DNA of 54,346 nt from NCBI GenBank assembly GCA_944327625.1, contig CALVHL010000012.1, positions 1 through 54,346 on the forward strand, read 5' to 3'. The DNA comes from an uncultured Clostridia bacterium (GTDB taxonomy: Bacteria > Bacillota > Clostridia > Christensenellales > Borkfalkiaceae). A model generated the notes under the pieces. It was not told the DNA's origin. It saw nothing but the letters and a program-made list of their open reading frames with translations, and ran no database searches. Made by a program: the position numbers and the translations under genes. Below, piece by piece: positions 1 to 8,731 of this stretch (position 1 is the first letter of the stretch; the number at the start of each line of letters is the position of its first letter).

Positions 1-287
1 GGTATTTTTCGCTCAAAAAGTGGTATTTTGGGCGATTTCGCGGGTGACCCCGAACCTAACACTTTGAAACAGGCTAATATCAAGACCCCCCGCAAGTAAT
101 CGGCAAATTCGCCGACGCGAATAAGGCGGCAGATTGAATAAAAAAATCAACAGGGCTTGTCTCCTATCGGGGACAAGCCCTGTTTGCCAAAAGCATAAGA
201 TTGTGTCACCCGCGTCAGGCTAAAAATGTCGATTGTCTCATCGGCGGGTGATCTTTATTTACGTGGAAGTGCGGTTTATGCATGTTT
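1..287. other. Intergenic stretch, possible IS end at its left edge
   Basis: No convincing gene is visible. The first 31 bases carry the octamer ggtatttt twice, separated by a short spacer, which is reminiscent of the multiple terminal repeats of IS21-family elements. No transposase is inside the window, so this is only a suspicion. A hairpin at 151-182 is annotated separately. A looser inverted pair (tcacccgc at 206-213 with gcgggtga at 244-251) lies between that hairpin and the first gene. Confidence 0.3.
151..182 (-). terminator. Rho-independent terminator of the MATE-like gene
   Basis: An 11-bp perfect stem (151-161 with 172-182), extended by a wobble pair and two GC pairs, closes on a short loop. 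Read on the minus strand it is followed by TTGATTTTTTT, a good U-tract. It lies about 105 bases beyond the stop codon of the minus-strand transporter gene. Confidence 0.7.
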
Positions 288-1682
288 TTAAAGCTGTGCG
301 TTGTTTGAGCCGCGCAGCTCTCTCTTTCTGAAAAACAGCTGCTCCTCGACCACGGACACGACGAGGTGGACGACCATTCCGAAGCCGAACATGAGTATTA
401 TGGTATCCATGCTGAAAGTGACGGCGTCGGTAAGGTATAGTATGTAGAATATTCCGTAATAGCCGAGATTTATAATCAGAGAATTTACGGCGTTGTAAAT
501 CGTCTTTCCTAACCCGATGAATATATTATCTATAATGGCACAGCCCGCATACGCAATGTAGAACGGCGCAAGCTTAATGACGATATTGAAAATTTCTTCG
601 GCGTTCGTCAGGTTTTGCGCATATCTGAAAAACGGCGTCCACAGCGGAATTGTAACCGCCCACAGAACGACGATGGCGGCGGAAATGAAATAATAATTGA
701 ATTGCCTCAGGTTTTTATATCCCTCTTTACAGTCAGAGCGTATGACTTCCGAAAGAGTGGTAACGGGTATCAGCAGCCAGCCCCAGATAAAGTTGTTGGC
801 AATCCAATAGTTGCCCTGTTCGGCGACGAGGTTGACCATTTTGCAGACCATTACGGCATATATGAAATTATCGAGAAACTGTTGCAATCCCGAAAAAGTG
901 CCGACCTTTGCCCATTCCCTGAAAGTATGGCAATCTGCCCTTGTAACCCGACTTAAACGAATATACCTTTGCAGATAGAGTATGAGAAAACTTGCGACGG
1001 CAAGGATAGAATTAACGACTATATTTGAGGCGGCAACCCCGTAAATGCCGAAGTTGGGTATAAGCAGGAAGTCGGAAATTACAGACAGAACGGTATTGAC
1101 CGCCAGAAAGATATATACGTTTTTATCCTTGCCTATCACCACGAAGACGACGTTTGCAAAACTCGGCACTATGCCTATCATAAAGGCGACCGTTTCAAGC
1201 CCGAGATAGGCGGTAGTGGCACCCGGATCTATTTCGTTCGGGTTCATCGCCCTGACGAGTACAGAGCCGTATATCAGTACGCCGACGGAGAACAGTGTAT
1301 ACAGCGCAAAGGCAATCAGCCCCGTCTTAAAGGCGCTCTGTGCAAAGTTTTCCCCATCAGATTTATAGATTTTGTTCAGAACGGAATAGAGCGGCACTAT
1401 CAGGAAGGCGAGCAGAGTTTCGTTGATGAGGTCGTACCATTCCATCTGCCCGATGACGTCGAACGCATTGTCCTGACCGCCCGAAGAAATCAGGAAAGTC
1501 CTTATTGTCTGATAGACTGCGGGAATGAGGGCGAGTGCGCACAGCGAGATCCATAGCTTCCAATTAAACTTTTTCAGTTCTCTGAATTTTTCTTTCATAA
1601 CTTCCGTCTGTACAATCTTAACGCTCGGTTTGAGATTTCTAGCAAATACCGTGCGCCCCGTCGAGAGTGTGTTTCTCCGCAT
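288..1682 (-). CDS. MATE-like multidrug/polysaccharide export family membrane protein
   Basis: This is a 464-residue integral membrane protein with about twelve hydrophobic segments, the size and layout of the MOP superfamily (MATE multidrug antiporters and polysaccharide flippases). A two-half organisation is visible, with the first segment at about residues 41-65. No family-specific catalytic residue can be named by eye, so the substrate is unknown. The first ATG (1682) has no clear ribosome binding site. A second in-frame ATG at 1598 (residue 29) lies just before the first membrane segment and follows GGAAG at very short spacing, so the true start may be there. The gene stands alone, with its own promoter (1735-1763) and terminator. 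The MATE family call is fairly safe; drug export versus lipid-linked glycan flipping is open. Confidence 0.7.
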   Translation of the reverse strand: MRRNTLSTGRTVFARNLKPSVKIVQTEVMKEKFRELKKFNWKLWISLCALALIPAVYQTIRTFLISSGGQDNAFDVIGQMEWYDLINETLLAFLIVPLYSVLNKIYKSDGENFAQSAFKTGLIAFALYTLFSVGVLIYGSVLVRAMNPNEIDPGATTAYLGLETVAFMIGIVPSFANVVFVVIGKDKNVYIFLAVNTVLSVISDFLLIPNFGIYGVAASNIVVNSILAVASFLILYLQRYIRLSRVTRADCHTFREWAKVGTFSGLQQFLDNFIYAVMVCKMVNLVAEQGNYWIANNFIWGWLLIPVTTLSEVIRSDCKEGYKNLRQFNYYFISAAIVVLWAVTIPLWTPFFRYAQNLTNAEEIFNIVIKLAPFYIAYAGCAIIDNIFIGLGKTIYNAVNSLIINLGYYGIFYILYLTDAVTFSMDTIILMFGFGMVVHLVVSVVEEQLFFRKRELRGSNNAQL

Positions 1683-1734
1683 AAAAGTTTATTGCCGTCG
1701 CTCTTATTACGGGCAGAGTAAGTTGTACGGCTGA

Positions 1735-1763
1735 ATTTTAACATATAGTTAAGACATTTTCAA
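1735..1763 (-). promoter_or_regulatory. Sigma-A promoter of the MATE-like gene
   Basis: On the minus strand, TTGAAA (1758-1763) and TAAAAT (1735-1740) are separated by 17 bases. This places a transcript start about 45 bases upstream of the first ATG. Confidence 0.55.
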
Positions 1764-1853
1764 TATAACGAGCAAATATTGTCCGCGGGTACGAAAAGTA
1801 GTCATTTTTAGCTTCGCAGACAATTTGTCGCGGCACGAATATCCCCGATAAGG

Positions 1854-1882
1854 TTGCCTGAACGGGAAAGGCGTGGTATAAT
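1854..1882 (+). promoter_or_regulatory. Sigma-A promoter of the SUFU-domain gene
   Basis: TTGCCT (1854-1859) and a perfect TATAAT (1877-1882) are separated by 17 bases. The predicted leader is about 105 bases long. Confidence 0.6.
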
Positions 1883-1993
1883 AAATGCAATCAATACAGC
1901 GCGGTGAGGCGCGGAAGGGGCTGTCTTAAAACGACGATCGCCCGTCGCGAGCCGAAAAGCGCGAAAAAACCCGTCAACGGAGGTAACAAAGCC

Positions 1994-2581
1994 ATGAAGG
2001 CATCGAAAATCGAAAAACTGACAAGACATTACGACAGATATTTCTGCCAGTCGGACTGTGTGGTACTGCACCCCGACGACGATAAAATTCACATTGACGC
2101 AATGCTCTATCCGCCCACGCAGAGATATAATTTCTGGAAGCTTGCCACCGTCGGCGCAAGCGACTATGCCCTCAACGGCAAGAACTCGCTCGGCAACAGA
2201 AACGAATATATGATGTTCATAGATCCCGCCGTCGACATGAACGATCGCGAGGAGGCAAAGAAGTATTACAACCTGCTCGACGCGACCGCGCGCTATGCCA
2301 TAGAGAATAATGTATTCATATCTTACGGTCACAGCCTCGAATTTTCGGACGGCAGCCAGGACGGGTTGGCGGGCGTATTTCTCGAGTTGCCTCAGGCGAT
2401 AGAGGACACGGGAATACTGCGCTGCAAACTCTCGCTGTTTGAGACGGCTATCTGCCTGCAAGTTATTCCCCTCGACAGGCAGGCATTAAATAAGCTATTA
2501 GAGGTCGGCAACGAAGAATTTTCGTATATCTACGCCTATCCCGATGACGGCGGGGAGGAGCATTGGCTGTCAAAGATTTGA
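1994..2581 (+). CDS. SUFU (suppressor of fused) domain protein
   Basis: This is a soluble protein of 195 residues. The central part (HIDAMLYPPTQRYNFWKLAT, then ASDYALNGK, then EYMMFIDP) is the pattern of the bacterial SUFU-like domain, related to eukaryotic suppressor of fused. Such bacterial proteins are often stand-alone and of unknown function; some act as immunity proteins to polymorphic toxins. The ATG at 1994 is chosen because GGAGGT lies nine bases upstream (1979-1984). An upstream in-frame extension to 1904 lacks such a site. The gene is monocistronic between a promoter and a terminator, and no toxin gene is adjacent. Family call fairly sure, biological role unknown. Confidence 0.75.
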   Translation: MKASKIEKLTRHYDRYFCQSDCVVLHPDDDKIHIDAMLYPPTQRYNFWKLATVGASDYALNGKNSLGNRNEYMMFIDPAVDMNDREEAKKYYNLLDATARYAIENNVFISYGHSLEFSDGSQDGLAGVFLELPQAIEDTGILRCKLSLFETAICLQVIPLDRQALNKLLEVGNEEFSYIYAYPDDGGEEHWLSKI

Positions 2582-2602
2582 ATAAGAGTTATTCTGGCTT
2601 TC

Positions 2603-2635
2603 AAGCGGCTGCCTGAGGAAGGTAAGCCGCTTTTT
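2603..2635 (+). terminator. Terminator of the SUFU-domain gene
   Basis: Stem aagcggct (2603-2610) with agccgctt (2625-2632), followed by a short T-tract, about 22 bases after the stop codon. Confidence 0.65.
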
Positions 2636-2678
2636 AGCGTCAATTTTATTGCCGCAGCAAAAATTTTTGCCTTCGGCA

Positions 2679-2708
2679 TTGCGCTATCCGACATTGTTAT
2701 GATATAAT
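2679..2708 (+). promoter_or_regulatory. Promoter of the CmpB-family gene
   Basis: A perfect extended TATAAT (2703-2708) with a weak -35 TTGCGC (2679-2684) at 18-base spacing, 40 bases upstream of the start codon. Confidence 0.5.
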
Positions 2709-2747
2709 ATAAAAAGGCTTTTGCCCTATATGCTCTGGAGAGTACAG

Positions 2748-3512
2748 ATGTTTTTTGAGCTTGCATTTTTATTTATGATCGGTTCGGTCGGAGGCTGGGT
2801 GATAGAGGTGTTTTTCCGCAGATTTTTCAGCCTGAAAAAGTGGATTAACCCCGGCTTTCTCAACGGCACGTATCTGCCCATGTACGGTTGCGGCACGATA
2901 ATACTTTTCGGCGCGTGCTTTATGCCCATGCCGAGGTGGGGAATAACCATATTCCTCGTGTTCGGTCTCACCCTGCTCGAATATGTCACGGGGCTGATTT
3001 TCATCAAGGGAATGAATATAAAACTCTGGGACTATTCCGACAGGTGGGGCAACATACAGGGCATAATCTGCCCGCTCTTTTCGCTGTTCTGGGGCATAAT
3101 CGCCGCAGTATTCGTCTATTTTCTGTACGAACCACTCAACACGGCGGCTATCTGGGCGGCGGGCAATGTCTGGATGCTCTTTTGTATAGGTATTTTCTAC
3201 GGCGTATTCATAACCGATCTCTGCATAAGCTTCAACGTATCGCTCAAAATACGCAACGCCGCGGCACAGTTCAGGACGGCGGTACACTACGAAGAACTCA
3301 AAGCCGCCATCAACGAGCGCAGGAAGAAAAGCCGTCAGCATATAAAGTTCCTGTTCCCGTTCGCGGGCGCGTCCTTCCGCGACAGCGTGAGCGACTGGTT
3401 GGAGAGCAGGAAAGAGGCGCTTCAGGCGCGCGTTTCGCGCGGGCGCAAGCACAAGAACGGCGGCACGGACGACGACGGCGACGGCGGTGAAAGCGAAGTT
3501 TCTGCGCAATAA
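2748..3512 (+). CDS. Putative ABC transporter permease, CmpB/DUF1113 family
   Basis: The protein has 254 residues and about five membrane segments in its first 155 residues, followed by a basic, charged cytoplasmic tail rich in Arg, Lys and late Asp/Gly. The opening (GSVGGWVIEVFFRR, then GFLNGTYLPMYGCG) and the middle (WDYSDRWGNIQGIICPLFS) are the hallmarks of the PF06541 'ABC_trans_CmpB' family, common in Clostridia. The family name is historical; no ATPase partner is adjacent and transport has not been shown. The ATG at 2748 follows GGAG (2737-2740) at seven bases. Monocistronic. Family assignment is confident, function is not. Confidence 0.75.
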   Translation: MFFELAFLFMIGSVGGWVIEVFFRRFFSLKKWINPGFLNGTYLPMYGCGTIILFGACFMPMPRWGITIFLVFGLTLLEYVTGLIFIKGMNIKLWDYSDRWGNIQGIICPLFSLFWGIIAAVFVYFLYEPLNTAAIWAAGNVWMLFCIGIFYGVFITDLCISFNVSLKIRNAAAQFRTAVHYEELKAAINERRKKSRQHIKFLFPFAGASFRDSVSDWLESRKEALQARVSRGRKHKNGGTDDDGDGGESEVSAQ

Positions 3513-3547
3513 TTTTTTTCGCAACGTAATAAATGATCAAAACAGTA

Positions 3548-3580
3548 GGGCGGGCGCGCCATTTTTCGGTGCGCCCGCCC
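3548..3580 (+). terminator. GC-rich hairpin after the CmpB-family gene
   Basis: Stem gggcgggcgc (3548-3557) with gcgcccgccc (3571-3580), extended by wobble and GC pairs to about 13 bp. There is no good U-tract, so termination may be weak or the hairpin may be an mRNA 3' stabiliser. Confidence 0.5.
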
Positions 3581-3697
3581 ATATCTTTGCCCTTATTCAT
3601 TTTCCCTTTAATTTTTGCCGCCGTCTTTCGCCCTAGATTTTCCCGCCCGCCCTGATTTTTCCTACGCTATCTGCGCCAATGCTGTGCAACCTGCCTA

Positions 3698-3726
3698 TTG
3701 ATTTATGCCGTCGGCTGTGTTATTAT
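3698..3726 (+). promoter_or_regulatory. Promoter of the Ig/beta-helix lipoprotein gene
   Basis: TTGATT (3698-3703) and TATTAT (3721-3726) at 17-base spacing, about 33 bases before the start codon. Confidence 0.6.
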
Positions 3727-3759
3727 AGGGTTGAAAGAGAGCGAAAAGGGGCAAAAACC

Positions 3760-6700
3760 ATGAAAAAATCGTTTATCATAACTCTTTTTATATTCATTGC
3801 GGCGCTTATGCTTGCAGGGCTCAGCGCCTGCAACATAATTTCGTCCGAAAAGCCGCCCGACGAGGACAATAAGACTATGCTGACTGCGGACATGATAGCC
3901 GTCGCGGGTTCTTACACCTATACGGGACAGCCGATCGAGCCGCCCGCCGACGCGGTTACCGTGCGCATAAACAAGCGGCTGCTCGACGCAAAATATTACA
4001 CTATTTCCTACCGCGACAACGTCAATGCGGGCGAGGGCGTTGTAATAGTCACCATAACCTCCGACTGCGAGACGGCTTACGGCAGTGCGGAGCGGAATTT
4101 CACGATCAGCCCCGCGACCGCGGATACCGACAGCGTCTCCGAGGCTGTGACATATCTTTCCGACGCAAATTATAAGACGGTAAGGCTGACGACGGACGGG
4201 GCGATAGATGAAGATCTCACCGTTCCGACGGGCAAACTGCTCGTCCTTTCGGGCAATATCCGCATAGAGGGCAAGGTCGAGTGCAGGGGACAGCTCACGC
4301 TCAGTCCCGACGGTCAGTTCATAAACGTCGGCGAAATAGTCAACGAGGGAAGCCTCAGCGTTTCGGGTACGCTCTACAATTCGGGCAGTATTTCGGGCAG
4401 CGGCGAATTCAGCAATGCGGGCTACGTCTATCTCAATCAAAAGCCCGCCGAGGAGTGGTCGCAGAAGTTCAAGGTGATCGTCAGACAGCCGCTTTCGGGC
4501 TGCGATATAGCCCTCGAAAACACGGCGATAAAATTCGTCAAGGGCGTCGGCGAGTATTTCCCCGGCAAAATAACCGTCACAATGGAAAGCGGCTACACCG
4601 CTTCTGCCGACAGATTTTCGCCCGAGTATGCCGATAACGACCGTATCGGCACGGCGATCGTCACGCTCACGGCGGCGCTCACCGATATTTCGGTATTCGG
4701 CAGCGCAACCGTAAACTATGAAATAGTCCGCGGCGATGCGTTCGTCAGCGATTTTACAGGTCTTACAGCCGCGCTTGCCGATGAAGACTATGCAAACGTG
4801 TATGCAAATTCTTTGATTATCGCCGACGCGCCGCTCGTCATTCCCGACGGCTATACAGTCAGCATAAAGTCGCTTAGCGCAGGTCAGGTCACCTCCGACG
4901 GAACGCTCGAAGTGACCGACGGCTTCACGATAGCCGAGCTCGACAATCGCGGCGACCTCACGCTCTCGGGCGGAGGGAGCATTGAAAGCCTTATAAACAG
5001 CGGCGATATTCTGATAGGCGGTGGCTCTGCGGCGACTGTCTTTAAGGGCGACTATGAAAACGACGGAAGCATAGTCAACGAGGGCAAAGTCGTATTTGCA
5101 AGCCCGACGCCGCTCTCTGCGGGCAGTTTCGCAAATGCCGACGGCAAGGCCTACGGCTATTCTCAAGTTTCGGGCATTTCCGAAAACTTTGTCGTAAAGC
5201 GCGACGTGAGCGACAGCCAGGTATTCTCGCTCGAATTCGTCAGCAAGGCGTATAACGGCGGCGAAATCAAGCCTCAAAACATATTCGGCGCGGGCGGCAT
5301 AGCGGCGGCGGACTATACGCTCAGCTATCTTCGCGACGGCTCGGCGACGACCGACTTTGAAAATATCGGCACGATAGAGGTAAAGCTTGAAATTGCCGAA
5401 TATTCGGCAAACCCCTACAAGGGCAGCGTCGTGCTCTCCTACACGATCGAACGGGGAGTATGTCACGCAAATTCGCAGAATAACTTTATTGCCGCGCTGT
5501 CCAATCCCAATTACGCCGAGGTTGTGGCATATTGCACGGTCAATACGACGAGCGTCGAGATACCCGATTATATGACCGTATATACCAAGGGGCAGAAGCT
5601 GTACTTCGACGAAGTGACAAACTACGGCGTTATTGTCGCGGACGACAATACGGCGGCGGGCGGCGGACAGCTGTTCCGCACGCAAAAGCTCGTAAACTAC
5701 GGCGAAGTGACGGTGTACGAAGCGGCGGGAACGGCGTTCTCGGCAGACAAGGTCGAAAACTTCGGCAGGATAGAGAATTACGGCGCTCTGCTCATAAGGG
5801 CGAATTCCGCCTCGTATTTCATTGCGGGCGACAATTCCGAGTTCATAAATCACGGCACGGCATACCTTAATGCACGCGACGGCGTAACGCCGACGGGCGA
5901 GGGCGAGACGGTCGCAAGGCGGTACGTGAACGACGAATATGCCTACTCTCTCGAATACTATTCGGCATACTATTGCGAGGAGGCGCTGTTCCCCGAGCTG
6001 ACGATAATATTTAAGGAGAGCGAGCAGCCCGTCATCCCCGAGGGGCTGTCGGTAATCTATTCCGATAACCTCAACGCTGGCACAGCAAGCATCACGATAG
6101 GCGAGGGGGAGGACGAATTCGCCCCGTACTATGGCGTAAATACGCTCAACTTCGAGATAAAGCGCGCAACCTGCGAGGTTGCGGGAAATACCAACCGCTT
6201 CCTTCAGGTCGTAGCCGACGGCAATTGGGAGCGCATAACGCTGACCTCCGACGTCTATATAGCTTCTTCGCACTTTGCCGTGCAGGAAAACACCGTGCTC
6301 GACCTCGGCGGATATTCGCTCATGCTCGACGAAAATAACATTCCCGACCTCCCCGAAAGCTCTCAGATACTCGCCGAGGCGGGAGATAAGGCATCGTTTG
6401 AGCGCAACCTCGGCATTGCCACGACGATAAAACTGACCGCCGATATCGGCGACGGATCGGACATATATACATTCGATTCGGCCGACCGCAATTTCAGGCT
6501 TTGTCTCGATCTCAACGGCTATGAAATGAAGTCGGCGATAGTCGTGCAGTCCTCCGCAAACTCGACTACGCTCGACATTATCTCCTCGCAGGGCGAGGGC
6601 TGGCTGAGCGGCGTCAATGCGCAACTCGAACACTATTATGCGCTCACCGTCTATTCGGGCAATCAGAACCCCGTAACAGTCGGGCTGGACGGCGTAAAGA

Positions 6701-7188
6701 TAACAGGTCTCAGCCTTGCGGGCGGCAGCAGCAACACGAAAATCTGTCAGGTGACGGCGACGGACTGCATATTCGTCGACACCGAAAAGGCCGCCGCCCT
6801 GACGCACGGCGGAAGTCAGCGTTTAGGCGTAAAGGCGTATTTCACGGGCTGCGAAATAACGGGCAGAAACCCCGTCTCGCTGTACGGCGGCGAGGAGGAG
6901 ATAATCTTCACCGACTGTCAGATCACCGCGACGGGCGTCTACGATGCGCCCTATTACCCCGTCGGCGGCAAGGGTTATGCCGTGCTCGTAAGCTTCGGGC
7001 GCAGCACTCATACGCGCTTTGTCGGCTGCACCTTAACCTCGCAGAACGGCTATGCGCTCGTCCAGATTCAGGAAAAGTCGGGCGAATACAATTCCTCGAC
7101 TTACAGCGTAACTCTTTCCGGCTGTGCGTTGAGCGGCGCGGCAGGGCAGGTCTACGCGCAGTCGCAAAGCTGCATACTGTACGCCTGA
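3760..7188 (+). CDS. Large surface lipoprotein with alternating Ig-like and beta-helix modules
   Basis: This 1142-residue protein has a lipoprotein signal peptide with lipobox LSAC (Cys24), so it should be anchored on the outer face of the membrane. After the Cys come repeated modules. Each has an Ig-like 'YTG...YTVSY..N.NAG' domain (first at about residues 45-115: YTYTGQPIEPP and DNVNAGEGVV) ending in a 'FTI/YEI...A' strand. A solenoid stretch of short Asn/Gly-rich rungs such as NSGSISGSGEFSNAG follows. Roughly four modules can be seen, and the last third (about 880-1142) is a plain parallel beta-helix. No catalytic motif is visible. ATG 3760 follows AAAGGGG at eight bases. Probably a surface adhesin or glycan-binding protein; this is inference from architecture. 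Confidence 0.7.
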   Translation: MKKSFIITLFIFIAALMLAGLSACNIISSEKPPDEDNKTMLTADMIAVAGSYTYTGQPIEPPADAVTVRINKRLLDAKYYTISYRDNVNAGEGVVIVTITSDCETAYGSAERNFTISPATADTDSVSEAVTYLSDANYKTVRLTTDGAIDEDLTVPTGKLLVLSGNIRIEGKVECRGQLTLSPDGQFINVGEIVNEGSLSVSGTLYNSGSISGSGEFSNAGYVYLNQKPAEEWSQKFKVIVRQPLSGCDIALENTAIKFVKGVGEYFPGKITVTMESGYTASADRFSPEYADNDRIGTAIVTLTAALTDISVFGSATVNYEIVRGDAFVSDFTGLTAALADEDYANVYANSLIIADAPLVIPDGYTVSIKSLSAGQVTSDGTLEVTDGFTIAELDNRGDLTLSGGGSIESLINSGDILIGGGSAATVFKGDYENDGSIVNEGKVVFASPTPLSAGSFANADGKAYGYSQVSGISENFVVKRDVSDSQVFSLEFVSKAYNGGEIKPQNIFGAGGIAAADYTLSYLRDGSATTDFENIGTIEVKLEIAEYSANPYKGSVVLSYTIERGVCHANSQNNFIAALSNPNYAEVVAYCTVNTTSVEIPDYMTVYTKGQKLYFDEVTNYGVIVADDNTAAGGGQLFRTQKLVNYGEVTVYEAAGTAFSADKVENFGRIENYGALLIRANSASYFIAGDNSEFINHGTAYLNARDGVTPTGEGETVARRYVNDEYAYSLEYYSAYYCEEALFPELTIIFKESEQPVIPEGLSVIYSDNLNAGTASITIGEGEDEFAPYYGVNTLNFEIKRATCEVAGNTNRFLQVVADGNWERITLTSDVYIASSHFAVQENTVLDLGGYSLMLDENNIPDLPESSQILAEAGDKASFERNLGIATTIKLTADIGDGSDIYTFDSADRNFRLCLDLNGYEMKSAIVVQSSANSTTLDIISSQGEGWLSGVNAQLEHYYALTVYSGNQNPVTVGLDGVKITGLSLAGGSSNTKICQVTATDCIFVDTEKAAALTHGGSQRLGVKAYFTGCEITGRNPVSLYGGEEEIIFTDCQITATGVYDAPYYPVGGKGYAVLVSFGRSTHTRFVGCTLTSQNGYALVQIQEKSGEYNSSTYSVTLSGCALSGAAGQVYAQSQSCILYA

Positions 7189-7201
7189 AAAAAATCAATT
7201 G

Positions 7202-7240
7202 CCCCGCATATATGTGCCGACGAATGCGGTTTTTGCGGGG
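7202..7240. repeat. Intergenic hairpin element, copy 1
   Basis: ccccgca (7202-7208) pairs with tgcgggg (7234-7240). The left arm continues into atatatgtgccgacgaatg, which recurs almost identically at 10637-10697, also closed by a tgcgggg arm. It follows the lipoprotein gene and lacks a U-tract. Confidence 0.5.
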
Positions 7241-7278
7241 AATACAAGACAAAATACGCGCTTAAAAAAATAATGAAA

Positions 7279-7307
7279 AATGCCCGACGGGTTTCCCGTC
7301 GGGCATT
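7279..7307 (-). terminator. Terminator of the McrB-like/DUF2357 operon
   Basis: A 13-bp stem (7279-7291 with 7295-7307) with a three-base loop. On the minus strand it is followed by TTTCATTATTTTTTT. It sits 20 bases beyond the stop codon of the DUF2357-like gene. Confidence 0.8.
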
Positions 7308-7327
7308 GTCGTCCGCAAAAGTCAGTT

Positions 7328-8722
7328 TCAGCTTACGCTGTATCTCACTCGCTTTATCCAGATTTTTTCTTCGCCTCTTATCGTGACCGTCGACCACAGT
7401 CCGCCGCATTGGCTGCATTCGGTCGAGTGCTGGTTTTTGAGCACGAACCTCGAACCGCAGATGGGGCAGCGCTCAGAGTAAATTCTGTGCGAACCTTTGA
7501 GCATACAGGTCAGCGACTGAACGAAGTCGTCGGCGGCCCTGCTCTGAATACTGCCTTTATTTATGAGGTTGATTACGCCGTCGGCGTTGATGGGGTAGTG
7601 CGACAGCACAAGCGTGAATGCGTCGTTGAAGCCGCACCTTATGCGGTTTGCGCGGTAGCGCGCGTTGGCGCTCTCGGTCAGCCCGGGCACATAGTCGCTT
7701 ATGTTGACGACCGTGTACGAGACGTATTCGTTCATCACCTTGCCCTCGCCGTCCGCGCGGTTGAGGTAGGTGGCAATGCCTATTTCGCTCTCGCTGAGGG
7801 TGTCGAGCCTTATGTAGAACTCGCCCTTGGCAAGCACATAGTTGTCGCAGCGGTATCTGCCGCCTGTAAGTTCCAGCGCGGTCTGCTGGGTGGGCAGATA
7901 GCCGTTTCTGTACATGGCAAACAGCAGTTTGAAAAGAATGTTGTTGTACAGCGCGTCCTCGGCATTGATATTTATGAAGCGCATACGCTTCAACTTGTGG
8001 TAGAAGATGAGGCAGCCCTTATAATAGGGATCGTGAATGAGTATGTTGGTCTGCTGTATCGCGCCCGTAAGAGGGGGCTTTTTTGCGCACTCGGTGTACA
8101 GCGGGCTGTACTTGAAGCGCGTCACCTTTTTGAGCAGTTTTTCAACCGTGCAATAGTCGGGCAGGGCGGGGTTATTGTCGTCCGCAAGTATGCCCGCGCC
8201 GCTGCGGTTGACGGTATCCGTCATTTTGAGCGCGCCCGCAATGGTGGGGCCGCTGTTGATCTGACCGTGGATATTGCCGAATGAATAGGATATTTCGTTC
8301 ATCGTGTCATAGAGATAGCTTATAAGCTCGTCTATCAGCAGTTTGATGAAGCGGTTTTCGTAAATGGTTAAATCGTCCTCGAAGGTATTGTTGTACACGT
8401 ATTCGGGCGTTACGACGTTGCCGTGGCCCGTCCAGAGCTTGGGCTCTTTGATCGTCATGTTGAACGCCTGGGAATCCACCCTGTTAGCCGTTTCCAGATG
8501 GCGGAGTTCCTTGACGTTTTTTGCCTGAATGTGCACGTGGCCGAGCAGAGCCTCGATGAGGTTGACGGCTTTGGTTATCTCGTCCAACCACGAATAGTCC
8601 TGATCGACGTTCATTCTGCCTTCGGAGGCCTGTATGAACAGATCGTAGATATTGACCTTGTCGCCTATCGCCGCGATCTGTTCGTTGAAGCCCGCGAGAT
8701 ATTTGAGTATGCTCTTTTCCAT
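7328..8722 (-). CDS. DUF2357/McrC-like protein with C-terminal zinc ribbon
   Basis: The protein has 464 residues. The segment FEDDLTIYENRFIKLLIDEL (about 114-133) resembles the conserved 'YENRFVK' region of DUF2357 proteins, which pair with McrB-like ATPases in the way McrC pairs with McrB. The C-terminus ends in a zinc ribbon (CPIC near residue 420 and CSQC about 17 residues later). No PD-(D/E)XK nuclease motif is evident after the DUF2357-like part, unlike nuclease-bearing relatives. It lies nine bases downstream of the ATPase gene and is surely co-transcribed. Its start has no strong ribosome binding site, suggesting coupling. I infer that it is the partner or effector of the ATPase; whether the pair serves defence or envelope physiology is unknown. 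Confidence 0.65.
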   Translation of the reverse strand: MEKSILKYLAGFNEQIAAIGDKVNIYDLFIQASEGRMNVDQDYSWLDEITKAVNLIEALLGHVHIQAKNVKELRHLETANRVDSQAFNMTIKEPKLWTGHGNVVTPEYVYNNTFEDDLTIYENRFIKLLIDELISYLYDTMNEISYSFGNIHGQINSGPTIAGALKMTDTVNRSGAGILADDNNPALPDYCTVEKLLKKVTRFKYSPLYTECAKKPPLTGAIQQTNILIHDPYYKGCLIFYHKLKRMRFININAEDALYNNILFKLLFAMYRNGYLPTQQTALELTGGRYRCDNYVLAKGEFYIRLDTLSESEIGIATYLNRADGEGKVMNEYVSYTVVNISDYVPGLTESANARYRANRIRCGFNDAFTLVLSHYPINADGVINLINKGSIQSRAADDFVQSLTCMLKGSHRIYSERCPICGSRFVLKNQHSTECSQCGGLWSTVTIRGEEKIWIKRVRYSVS

Positions 8723-8731
8723 ACGCCGAAA

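Noticed and set aside
3703-6807. Minus-strand open frame of 1034 codons opposite the lipoprotein gene
   Set aside because: It is a mirror frame of a highly biased coding strand. It has no ribosome binding site, no recognisable domains and is rich in Arg/Tyr strings, while the plus strand shows a signal peptide and clear repeats.
7280-8284. Plus-strand open frame of 334 codons
   Set aside because: Antisense to the DUF2357-like gene, which has zinc-ribbon cysteines and a terminator in the right place; no ribosome binding site on the plus strand.
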